A stretch of 64,000 bases of DNA from Megalonaias nervosa (Eukaryota > Mollusca > Bivalvia > Unionida > Unionidae). The stretch is from positions 1-64,000 of the forward strand of contig JAECUM010000792.1 of assembly GCA_016617855.1 (NCBI GenBank). Reading direction: 5' to 3'. Each line of letters starts with the position of its first letter. Within the stretch, counting starts at the first letter, position 1. Below, piece after piece: positions 29,390 through 37,149 of the stretch. The notes beneath the pieces are model-generated. The model did not search any database, was not told where the DNA came from, and was given only the letters and a program-made list of their open reading frames with translations. The position numbers and the translations under genes are program-made.

Positions 29390-30889
29390 CTACGAGCGTA
29401 TATACAAATTAATATTAAGAGATTCTTGTCTTAGATCCAAAATATTTCCTGCCTGGTCAGTGAGTTTGAAATTTATTCTTGTCAGAAATGGATTATGAAC
29501 TCTCAGGTACACGGGGTTAATTGGTTCAGACACAATTAACCAGCCGGGTGGGTCTTTAGGGCTAAATGAATATAGTATATACCCCTGTTCCGCAGTGCCA
29601 CTGCGGTGATTAGATTTTGAAAGATCTACTTGATAACTATCATCAATTACGTCACATACCAGATTGACTGCAATTGTTGTTGTTATATTAACAATACCAG
29701 GTGAGATATGGCGACCTCCACCATGTGGATCATTATTGTGTTTAAGAATAGTTGGTGTAGGTATTAATTTTTTCCATGAATCACATATTCTTTTAAATTG
29801 TTCATCAATAAGATCATTAACTGATTTCTTTAGCTCTTCAGAGTTAAATCCAGGAATTATAAATGTTGATAGTTGTTCTTGCGTAATTCCGAAATGTTTT
29901 AGAAATACTGTTGTGAACAGAAGATTTAGTTTAACAACCTGAGATGGACCGTCTTCATTAACTATAAACCCTCTATAGCGTTTATCTGCTATGTTCATTA
30001 ATTTTTTTTCTCTGTTAACAATAATATCATTCATGAACTCTAGGTCTGAAGCAACTTGATTCAAATGTTGTATTGCTTCAACTATTTGATTTTTTAAGTC
30101 ATCGTTGTAAGAAGTGCTAATGCTGGAAAATAAATTTCTTAAATAATTAAGTATACGTCCGTGTTCAGACTTAACTGTACTAGCATATGAATTTATTTCA
30201 TCAACATCAAGTACTATTATTTTACCTTTTTTACCATCAACTATTTTTGTAAAATGGGTTTCTGTTTTATCTATATAATGTATAACTCCATCACCAAAAT
30301 ATCGTCGCCATGGGTAAGCATTTTTTTCTGTTCTATATTCTGGAAGTTTTATAAATTTTTTAACATCTATGACAAAATCAGATCTCTGTGGTTCTGGTGG
30401 TCCTTGATAAACCGGTGGATCTTCAGGCCATCCTAATACTGATCTAATCGAACTCTGATAAATATTTACGGAGTAATCAGGGGAATTTATTTCAATAACC
30501 GCAGATAGTGTTGGTTCGTAGACAGTAATTGCTATTTTTGATTCTTTTCCTGTAATAGATTTAATTCTGCGTTGGAACTCATCATTAATCTGCTCTATCT
30601 GATAACTACCCGTTGGAATAGAAACTACTTGCCAATCAGGAGTTCCGTCAGGCTTATTCTTATTAGCGAATATTAATGAATTATTTGGCTGTAGTCCACC
30701 AAATGGTTTTGATCTAATATTGGGCCAGCTATAATAAACTCGCAATTGTGCTAATGCTATTTCTTTCGCAGGAATTGCGGTTGGAAAATTGACACTAAAC
30801 TCAGGATTGGTCGAACTTAACGATATCATAGTAGTTTTTGACGGAGTTGTATTAGTAACGATCTGCTGAAGTAACTCCCTGTCTGTCAT
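29390..30889 (-). CDS. Probable penton / minor capsid protein
   Basis: 499 residues, unbroken. The N-terminal 180 residues (IALAQLRVYYSWPNI, then IPTGSYQIEQINDEFQRRI and SVLGWPEDPP) have the pattern I associate with the jelly-roll penton or minor capsid protein of adintovirus/Polinton-like viruses. The middle is helical. The C-terminal 60 residues (VYLRVHNPFLTRINFKLTD) are strand-rich. It lies at one end of the structural cluster, after the membrane protein. The assignment rests on pattern and context; it could be another virion surface protein. Confidence 0.6.
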   Translation of the reverse strand: MTDRELLQQIVTNTTPSKTTMISLSSTNPEFSVNFPTAIPAKEIALAQLRVYYSWPNIRSKPFGGLQPNNSLIFANKNKPDGTPDWQVVSIPTGSYQIEQINDEFQRRIKSITGKESKIAITVYEPTLSAVIEINSPDYSVNIYQSSIRSVLGWPEDPPVYQGPPEPQRSDFVIDVKKFIKLPEYRTEKNAYPWRRYFGDGVIHYIDKTETHFTKIVDGKKGKIIVLDVDEINSYASTVKSEHGRILNYLRNLFSSISTSYNDDLKNQIVEAIQHLNQVASDLEFMNDIIVNREKKLMNIADKRYRGFIVNEDGPSQVVKLNLLFTTVFLKHFGITQEQLSTFIIPGFNSEELKKSVNDLIDEQFKRICDSWKKLIPTPTILKHNNDPHGGGRHISPGIVNITTTIAVNLVCDVIDDSYQVDLSKSNHRSGTAEQGYILYSFSPKDPPGWLIVSEPINPVYLRVHNPFLTRINFKLTDQAGNILDLRQESLNINLYIRS

Positions 30890-31388
30890 TATTATTATTG
30901 TTGTTATTTAATTCGTTAAAATCATTTGCGATCACCTTAAAAGCATCATCATAAGTTTTCATCATCATCGCGAATTCAGTATCAGATATTTCACCATCAC
31001 CGACACACGAAGAAATATACAAAGATAATTTAGAACATGCATCTGCCACTGTGTGTAATTTAATCATATAATCGTGCAATTTAGCATTTGTACAAGTATG
31101 TATCTTTTTGGTTATAATACCTAGAACACCAGCAATAGTCGTTGATGCTGAAACAATAATGGTTATAACAGTAGGTGCTGTCATCGTCAACATTGATAAT
31201 AATAATCCTGTTCCAGTAATAACAGCAGAAATCGAGTAAACAACTACATCGATAACAACTATACGTCTTTTGTATTTTTTTATTTTCGTGTTATAATAGT
31301 CGATAAAATTATTTAGTTTAGTCAGACGCTCACATACTTGATTGCATCTGTAACGTTGAACGTCGATGCGAGACTGAGGTTGATCCAT
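30852..31388 (-). CDS. Two-span membrane protein
   Basis: 178 residues from AGTATAATGG. Two adjacent hydrophobic segments at about 43-68 (IVVIDVVVYSISAVITGTGL) and 69-93 (VITIIVSASTTIAGVLGII) sit between a charged N-terminus and a helical C-terminal tail. It ends with an asparagine run and overlaps the start of the penton-like gene by 38 bases. Probably a virion or host-membrane protein; no family recognised. Confidence 0.65.
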   Translation of the reverse strand: MDQPQSRIDVQRYRCNQVCERLTKLNNFIDYYNTKIKKYKRRIVVIDVVVYSISAVITGTGLLLSMLTMTAPTVITIIVSASTTIAGVLGIITKKIHTCTNAKLHDYMIKLHTVADACSKLSLYISSCVGDGEISDTEFAMMMKTYDDAFKVIANDFNELNNNNNNNDRQGVTSADRY

Positions 31389-31409
31389 TATACTAACAAC
31401 GTCATTTAA

Positions 31410-32453
31410 TTAAATTTCAGATGCGAATTCTAGGCACCACCAATAACGTCTCGGATGTATTTCCGTTGTTATCAGCGTAAAGAATTCTTTCACATTCTTG
31501 GTTAGCATCACCAATAGAGGATTATGATATACATTTGGTGATGATGAAGTGGCAGCAGTAATTTCCGAATTGTACATAGATAACCTGTATAATCCAGTTA
31601 CTTCTGCGGTATATTCGAGAGTTTCACTTTGCGATGCCCATATTGTTGATCCTGATGCTACTGTATATACGATATTTTTAATTTGTCTATGTGGAATTTT
31701 AATCAGATTAGTTTTTTGAACAATATTAGGTATTCCACTGGCAATATCATTGAGTTTCGTGTTAACGTCGGAGAGTTTTATGTCAACGGTTGGTGGATCA
31801 CCAAAAAATTCTTTAAAGGGTTTGTTTATGTTTCTGCGAAAACTTAAAAACGTGTTCACGTGACTAAGAAATTCATTTTTGATTGCTGTTATTTCATTAT
31901 TGATTGGAACTTCCTTATCATCGACGTATTTTTTATTAACTGCATCAAAATCATATTCCGGTTTTCTAAGATTATTAATGCCGTTATTGTTCATGTTGAG
32001 AAATGCATACATTATACCGCCGTTGACCAATACGTACTTAGATTCTTGATCGTCGACATATTTCTTTGTTGCGGCGTCTGTATCTGCGGTTGGGTTTCCA
32101 AGATCTATAATTTTATTTTGATTCATAATAATACTACCTGTAAATGAATCACCAGCTTTCTTAATATAATCACTGACTGACGTACCGGAATCTTGTATTT
32201 TACCCTGATCAGTAAAAGTAACTATATTATTAACAGCCGCAGTGGGAACTCGTATAAGTACATCTGGTAGTTGTATATTACTAGTTTTTAATCGTCCTTC
32301 CTTATCCTGAAAAACGACTACTTCGTTTTGATCCACACTGGTTATATTTAATAAATCATCAATTTCATTTCTGAGCTGATCGAGAGTTGCGTATTTAGAT
32401 AAATCAGCTTGCTGATGACCTTTACCACGAGATCTTCCATAAATATCTACCAT
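31410..32453 (-). CDS. Fibre-like receptor-binding protein
   Basis: 347 residues from AATATAATGG. The middle has two shaft repeats of the kind seen in phage tail fibres: MNQNKIIDLGNPTADTDAA followed by TKKYVDD, and MNNNGINNLRKPEYDFDAV followed by NKKYVDD. The C-terminal 100 residues are strand-rich (TLEYTAEVTGLYRLSMYNSE) and may be a trimeric head. It would project from the virion and contact cells; this is inferred from the repeat architecture. Placed between the membrane protein and the protease in the structural cluster. Confidence 0.72.
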   Translation of the reverse strand: MVDIYGRSRGKGHQQADLSKYATLDQLRNEIDDLLNITSVDQNEVVVFQDKEGRLKTSNIQLPDVLIRVPTAAVNNIVTFTDQGKIQDSGTSVSDYIKKAGDSFTGSIIMNQNKIIDLGNPTADTDAATKKYVDDQESKYVLVNGGIMYAFLNMNNNGINNLRKPEYDFDAVNKKYVDDKEVPINNEITAIKNEFLSHVNTFLSFRRNINKPFKEFFGDPPTVDIKLSDVNTKLNDIASGIPNIVQKTNLIKIPHRQIKNIVYTVASGSTIWASQSETLEYTAEVTGLYRLSMYNSEITAATSSSPNVYHNPLLVMLTKNVKEFFTLITTEIHPRRYWWCLEFASEI

Positions 32454-32461
32454 TATATTTA

Positions 32462-33232
32462 CTAATGTCTGTTTAAATATGACGTCGTAGTATATTCATG
32501 TACAACTTTGTGGGGTGGTTTTGTTGATTTTGATATAGCATCAAGTACATTAAGTACTTCTCGACCACATATTGGTGGATCGGTTAATGTTTGTGTAGGT
32601 AATGTTGAATACCATATTGGAATACTTTGATAGCCGCTAATATACTTTAAGAATTCTTTTGGTGGAGCTAGTCCATATGAATCAAAAAAAATAATTCCAC
32701 GTGGATCAATTGCATATCCGACCCAATGCGTGCCTGGACCAGAATTTTCATCGAGATTAATAATACCTGTTTCAATGTTATTTGGTTGTTTTGGTAATTG
32801 ATCGCGCATGAAAACTCCTCTAAAAATTTTTATTTTTAATTTTTTAGCAGCATCTAGTAAATCAAAATTGGACATAGGAGATATTAGTAAACTGTCCCTG
32901 GTAATCTTAGGCCTTTTCCGTACCAGTGTGGGGTCCCTGGTAATCTTAGACCCCTTCCCTTTTTTTTTGATTCCCTGTCCGGTTGCTTTCTTTAATGCCA
33001 TTCCAGCAGCAGTTCCAACAGCATCTAATGCAGCTGCTTTTGCAACAGCTGGAGCTGCAGCGGCTATTAATGCTGGTATAGCAGCAAGAAGTGGAAATAT
33101 ACCACCCGTCTTAATAATATCTTTAATGGCACCCGCAGAAAGATTAAGTTTTATACCTTTATTTGATTTTTTGGCTTCATTGAAATGCCCGAGCTGACGT
33201 TCTGTAAGAGATAATTTATTTGAGCCGCTCAT
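32462..33232 (-). CDS. Core-peptide / adenain-like cysteine protease fusion
   Basis: 256 residues in this frame. Residues 45-85 are an alanine-rich hydrophobic helix followed by a basic stretch (GIKKKGKGSK), like the membrane-active or core proteins of adenoviruses. The octamer region KITRDPTL / KITRDSLL is a tandem duplication. From residue 120 a C5-type protease follows: H169 (GTHWVGY), D184 (FFDSYG), Q214 and C222 (PPICGREV), the adenain triad order. It would mature capsid proteins. The natural start is probably further up, at 33,339, in another frame (see that entry). Confidence 0.82.
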   Translation of the reverse strand: MSGSNKLSLTERQLGHFNEAKKSNKGIKLNLSAGAIKDIIKTGGIFPLLAAIPALIAAAAPAVAKAAALDAVGTAAGMALKKATGQGIKKKGKGSKITRDPTLVRKRPKITRDSLLISPMSNFDLLDAAKKLKIKIFRGVFMRDQLPKQPNNIETGIINLDENSGPGTHWVGYAIDPRGIIFFDSYGLAPPKEFLKYISGYQSIPIWYSTLPTQTLTDPPICGREVLNVLDAISKSTKPPHKVVHEYTTTSYLNRH

Positions 33233-33255
33233 CTGATCTTTCTTTAGCGATATTT

Positions 33256-33339
33256 TTAATCCACAGTTATTTTTGATGCTGATTGTATCCTTTTAATCTG
33301 ACCAGGAGTCAGACTAACACTAACATTATTATACGACAT
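33256..33339 (-). pseudogene. 5' end of the protease-fusion gene, out of frame
   Basis: 27 codons from an ATG at 33,339 with TATTATAATG context: SVSLTPGQIKRIQSASK. The LT-x-x-Q pattern repeats at the start of the next frame (LSLTERQLGHFNEAKK), so the two belong together. A one-base loss in the A run near 33,265 separates them. Confidence 0.6.
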
Positions 33340-33362
33340 TATAATATTCATAAATAATCTAA

Positions 33363-34751
33363 TTACATGTTTTCTACTGGAGCATCAACGACTCTCATTC
33401 GTCCACCAGCACCTTCAAGTAATATCGATTTATCGCTGAGTATAACAGCAATTGCTCTGTAATTGGCAATAGCTCCTATTGTCACACGAGCTCGAAAATA
33501 TATATCGACTACTGACTGTCTGGTTAAATCTAAATGTTCGAGCGAAAAGTAATAAATTGGGTATAAGGTTGTAAAATCTAACTGCGATATTTGTAAACCA
33601 GTATCAACATTTTGATCACGTCCCATGAATGTCATTAGACGATGATATACACGTGCTACGTGATTTTGTTCAAAATTCAGTAATATATCTTCGGATGGTT
33701 CTTGATGTCCATTTATTCTTAAGGAAACTTCGGAAACACCAAGATTATCAAATATCATAATACTACGTGTTTGATCATCCACCCGTGCAGCATCTTGAAA
33801 TGCAATAAATATATGTCGTAGTGCAGAAACACCTTGTTGTGATGCTATTTGCCACGTAAATAAACCATTAATATTACTCTGGATAGCATCTGTGGTCATT
33901 GTTAACCACGATAATGCTGATTTACCACCTTGATTCATAAAAGAGAGTAGACGATCTTCTTCAGTTATTGATGGAGTCATCACCGGCATCCACAATGAAA
34001 GTTTTGTAAGAATTACTCTACCAGCATCACCAGCGGGTCGCCATATTGCATCATTGTCAGTTGCTTTTCGTACAAGTACAACTGTATGCTTAGCTCCGAA
34101 AATGACTTTTCTGACATTTCTACAAAATCCAAATATATGTGATAGTGGAATCACACATGAAAATGCTCTTCTTCCACCATGCAACATTGCTCGACGTGAT
34201 CTAAATCCTAAATTAAAATCTGGATCTACATTAATAATCATACTTTGTACATCCGCATTGGCGTTTCTAGCAAAATTTCTTGGTTGTCCTATTTCATATT
34301 GTCGATACTCTGGAGAATCAGTTGTATCCTTTGCAAACATCATTGATGGACCAGCTGATCTTGAATAATCGTCGCTGTATCTAGCAAGACCAAGTATTGT
34401 TGTTGCAACGTCGACGTCTTTCTGAATAGATTCAATATTTTTTCCGTCAATCATGTACGTTGCACTGTCAAATAACGCCATAATACCATTATTAACAAAA
34501 CCAACCCTAACTTCAGCTTCATATGCTACTGGTGCTGCAGGATTAGCGATATTTAAAATTTCACCTTCTACTTCAATAAAAGCCTCAGCGGGTAAGAAAT
34601 ACCTACTTGTATCCTGAACTTGTAGTTCAATTCGTCCACGCTGATCTGGACTTCGAGCGTCATAAGAATAATATTGATAATCACGCACAGACTCATCTTT
34701 TAGTACCGGTGCATCCATGTCAAATGCGGGATCAGATATACGCTTGAACAT
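33363..34751 (-). CDS. Major capsid protein (double jelly-roll candidate)
   Basis: 462 residues, unbroken. Features matching Polinton-like MCPs: strand-rich N-terminus (RGRIELQVQDTSRYFLPAEA, then FIEVEGEIL), ALFDSATYMIDGKNIES, CVIPLSHIFGFC in the middle, and YFSLEHLDLTRQSVVDIYFR before a strand-rich end (AIAVILSDKSILLEGAGG). Size is typical for the group. It sits next to the protease and the small core-type proteins, the usual neighbourhood. The protein would form the hexons of an icosahedral capsid. Identification is from recalled family pattern; a structure prediction would settle it. Confidence 0.78.
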   Translation of the reverse strand: MFKRISDPAFDMDAPVLKDESVRDYQYYSYDARSPDQRGRIELQVQDTSRYFLPAEAFIEVEGEILNIANPAAPVAYEAEVRVGFVNNGIMALFDSATYMIDGKNIESIQKDVDVATTILGLARYSDDYSRSAGPSMMFAKDTTDSPEYRQYEIGQPRNFARNANADVQSMIINVDPDFNLGFRSRRAMLHGGRRAFSCVIPLSHIFGFCRNVRKVIFGAKHTVVLVRKATDNDAIWRPAGDAGRVILTKLSLWMPVMTPSITEEDRLLSFMNQGGKSALSWLTMTTDAIQSNINGLFTWQIASQQGVSALRHIFIAFQDAARVDDQTRSIMIFDNLGVSEVSLRINGHQEPSEDILLNFEQNHVARVYHRLMTFMGRDQNVDTGLQISQLDFTTLYPIYYFSLEHLDLTRQSVVDIYFRARVTIGAIANYRAIAVILSDKSILLEGAGGRMRVVDAPVENM

Positions 34752-34765
34752 CTTTATTATAATTA

Positions 34766-35257
34766 TTATCGTCTAAAACGAAGATTACTTCGGGAAGTGA
34801 AACCACTTCGGGAAGTGAAACCACTTCCTGCTATCAGACTAGCGGTTATATTTTTTTCTTTTTCTGACATTGGTACATCAGCCAACTCTGCTAGTTTTTG
34901 ATTAGCAACTTGATTTATTATTTTACTGACATTTGCAGGCATTACTTCAGTACTAGGTAATTTTACAGGTTGAGGTCGGACCGCAGGTCTGCGTATTAAT
35001 CGTGTTAATCTATCTTTAATCGCCGAAAATGCTTTACCAGCGAGATTACCCATAGCACCAATACCTTTTTCACGAACAACATCAATAGCTTTCATTCCCA
35101 GTTGCTTTGCGATCGGTATTGCTTTTGGGGCTATCCTTCTAAATAGACCCTGAACAACATCACCTAGTCCATCTCCGTAGGTTGTTTTGTATACTGGTAA
35201 TCGTGAATTTATTACCCTGACCATAGCTGGTCCACGGTGAGTACTATATACGATCAT
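34766..35257 (-). CDS. Basic core / membrane-active virion protein
   Basis: 163 residues from the ATG at 35,257 (TATAATAAAATG); the longer upstream frame only overlaps the next gene. An amphipathic glycine-rich stretch (GDGLGDVVQGLFRRIAPKAI) is followed by helices and an arginine-rich middle (RLTRLIRRPAVRPQP). The C-terminus carries a duplicated SGFTSR motif before RSNLRFRR. Resembles the small pVI/pX-type proteins of adenovirus-like viruses in composition and position next to the MCP. Confidence 0.6.
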   Translation of the reverse strand: MIVYSTHRGPAMVRVINSRLPVYKTTYGDGLGDVVQGLFRRIAPKAIPIAKQLGMKAIDVVREKGIGAMGNLAGKAFSAIKDRLTRLIRRPAVRPQPVKLPSTEVMPANVSKIINQVANQKLAELADVPMSEKEKNITASLIAGSGFTSRSGFTSRSNLRFRR

Positions 35258-35288
35258 TTTATTATAGTAATTGTATTTAATTACGTAC

Positions 35289-36011
35289 TTAGTCACTGTA
35301 GTAGTCATCGGCAATTTCATTAATAAGAGACTGATAAACATCAACGTCCATGATACCGCCTGTAAATAACCGTCTGCAAATATCAGCTGCTTCATTAATT
35401 ATTTCTGGAGAATTATTGCCAGCTCGTTTTCCTCCAATGAGAATTTCTAGTCGATCAACATCAGCAAGAACATTATTAGGACAGGTAATAAGACCACTTC
35501 CATGAGTAGTAAATCCACTTCCACTTACGTTATCAGAAGAGGTGTCTGACGGCCAATATTCTTCTTCCTCATCTTCCTTTTTGCTTAGTTTTTGTTGTTT
35601 TGGAGATTGTGGTAATGGTGTTTGTGATTTTGGAGATTGTTGTGTTTGTTGTCGTGCTTGCTGTAGTATTTGTCGTATTGACGGTGATGATAATTGTTGT
35701 TGTTGTGATGGTGGCGATACTTGTTGTTGTGACGATATATCTCCAAATAATGAACCTTCTTTAGCTTTTTCGACTTGTCTCATAAAAGTTTCAAAATCAT
35801 CTTTATATCTATCAGTGATTTTAGATATACTACGAGATTGTCGAAATATAAAAGGAACCCAATTTTTTTTAGGAATATTAGCGGTGTCTGGATTTAATAA
35901 TTTATCACGTTGCAAATATCCCGTTGCAGCGACCGCAACAGCATTTTCTTTAAGTAGTCTACCATATTCGGTTAATTGGGCTGGTTTTGGTTTTGGCGTA
36001 ACAAGATCCAT
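35289..36011 (-). CDS. Glutamine-rich virion-type protein (3' part of a broken gene)
   Basis: 240 codons from the ATG at 36,011, but the same frame is open further upstream to about 36,150 and reads coding-like helical sequence, so this ATG is probably internal. The middle is glutamine/serine/proline-rich (VSPPSQQQQLSSPSIRQILQ). The C-terminal 90 residues are acidic and helical (IINEAADICRRLFTGGIMDV). Function unknown. Confidence 0.55.
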   Translation of the reverse strand: MDLVTPKPKPAQLTEYGRLLKENAVAVAATGYLQRDKLLNPDTANIPKKNWVPFIFRQSRSISKITDRYKDDFETFMRQVEKAKEGSLFGDISSQQQVSPPSQQQQLSSPSIRQILQQARQQTQQSPKSQTPLPQSPKQQKLSKKEDEEEEYWPSDTSSDNVSGSGFTTHGSGLITCPNNVLADVDRLEILIGGKRAGNNSPEIINEAADICRRLFTGGIMDVDVYQSLINEIADDYYSD

Positions 36012-36376
36012 TACGTCACCGACCTCCTCACGAACTTTGTCAATACCCTCAAGTACTTGTTGTACTTCTTCTTGTAATTGTGGTTGAGCAGCAGCAATTT
36101 CAGCTGGAAGTTCTCGTAGAATCTTTTTTGTTTTCTTAGTTCTTTCTGCTTTTTTCCAGTTGCCTCTGCAATTTTCTCAGATACTGGAAGAAGAGGTTTA
36201 GTTGTCTCTGTAATAGGTTTAAATAATTGTTTTGTATCTTCTTCAAATTCAACATGAGATTCTTTTCGTTCTTGTAATTGTTGTCGAACAGCATCACGAA
36301 CAGGTAAATATTTTCTAATTGCTTCTAGTCGCTCTCGTGCTAATCTAGCTGAATGAGGTTCTCCGATGACAACCAT
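36011..36376 (-). CDS. N-terminal part of the same virion-type gene
   Basis: Begins at the ATG at 36,376 after ATTAATATTA. Residues 1-75 are helical and charged and look real. The last 40 codons (lysine- and tyrosine-rich) read as the wrong frame. The coding signal moves to the frame of 35,289-36,011 at a 6-A run near 36,150, consistent with one base missing there. First gene inside the right TIR, 31 bases from its inner edge. Confidence 0.55.
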   Translation of the reverse strand: MVVIGEPHSARLARERLEAIRKYLPVRDAVRQQLQERKESHVEFEEDTKQLFKPITETTKPLLPVSEKIAEATGKKQKELRKQKRFYENFQLKLLLLNHNYKKKYNKYLRVLTKFVRRSVT

Positions 36377-36407
36377 ATTAATAATATTTATACTGACTAT
36401 TTAATTA

Positions 36408-36677
36408 CAGCAGGAGGAAGGGTGAATGACAAAAATTGAGTGACCCGGCGAGTAAACTAAATGCATTATAACATAAAAAACAAAAAGTCAAAAATAAAAT
36501 AACAAAAATGAGCTAAACCCAAACGATTTATTATTCGTTTTTCAAACTATACGGTAATAATAAAAGTTAGGAGGTTCGGTTTAGCGTTATTGACCTTATT
36601 TTTCAGCCCCTGTAGGAACCCTTATTTTTGTAAAATAAGGTCACGTACAAAGTGGTCTGTTCACCCTGCCTGCTGCT
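36408..36677 (-). repeat. Right terminal inverted repeat
   Basis: Reverse complement of the left TIR with about one difference per 8-10 bases by eye. Its inner end (CAGCAGGAGGAAGGGTGAA) is a diverged inverted copy of its outer end (TTCACCCTGCCTGCTGCT), as in the left TIR. Confidence 0.9.
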
Positions 36678-37091
36678 GCCCACATACACTACTCATAATG
36701 CAACAGCAACGTTACAACAACTGAAACAATTTGCAAGTGAGCCTAATATACGAATACCAAGAGGTGAACGAAAAGCTCACACGCTTGCATTATTAGATGC
36801 GTTGGAGGATGAACAAAACCGTCATGGGATGAACAAATCGGTGATCGGGGTCTTCCAAAACCGTCTTGGGATAAACAAATCGGTGATCGGGGTCTACCAA
36901 AACCGTCATGGGATGAACAAATCGGTAATCGGGGTCTACCAAAACCGTCATCGTATAGTATGTGCTATTGCTTCCGCGGCTTCTGTGTACGTGAGAGCGT
37001 TGTCACCATATTGCATGTGGTTATTGCTAATAAGGCCTCAATTACAAGCTCATTGGTGAAATAGAAAATTCCGTGTCAATTATACCCCCTC

Positions 37092-37143
<52 letters not shown>

Positions 37144-37149
37144 CTAGGC
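36678..37149 (+). other. Right flank: coding-like fragment with 42-bp repeats and a CA microsatellite
   Basis: A plus frame reads TLQQLKQFASEPNIRIPRGE and LALLDALEDEQ, a SAP-like helical pattern. It then enters three 42-bp tandem repeats (36,817-36,952; NRHGMNKSVIGVYQ per unit). A pure CA run follows at about 37,093-37,139. Probably the edge of the older Polinton into which the 16-kb provirus inserted. Confidence 0.5.

Larger units (their letters stand above)
20632..36677. mobile_element. 16-kb Polinton-like provirus
   Basis: Bounded by terminal inverted repeats of about 270 bp that both begin AGCAGCAGG and then (G/A)AGGGTGAACAGAC-like sequence. It encodes a packaging ATPase, integrase, PolB, MCP, protease and a likely penton, the hallmark set of Polintons/adintoviruses, together with a PLA2 protein, an SF1 helicase fused to PolB, two HNH domains and a fibre-like protein. 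Most reading frames are open. Four breaks (about 23,170, 25,140, 33,260 and 36,150) interrupt genes. No clean target duplication is visible: GCCGC on the left against GCCCA on the right. AT-rich throughout compared with the decayed Polinton. Confidence 0.9.

Noticed and set aside
35542..36087. 181-codon cysteine-rich plus-strand frame
   Set aside because: It is the antisense shadow of the glutamine-rich virion gene: the CAA/CAG runs of that gene read as cysteine-rich on the other strand.
20627..36682. Target-site duplication of the 16-kb provirus
   Set aside because: Flanking pentamers GCCGC and GCCCA match at only three of five bases, and shifting the ends does not improve it. I do not claim a duplication.
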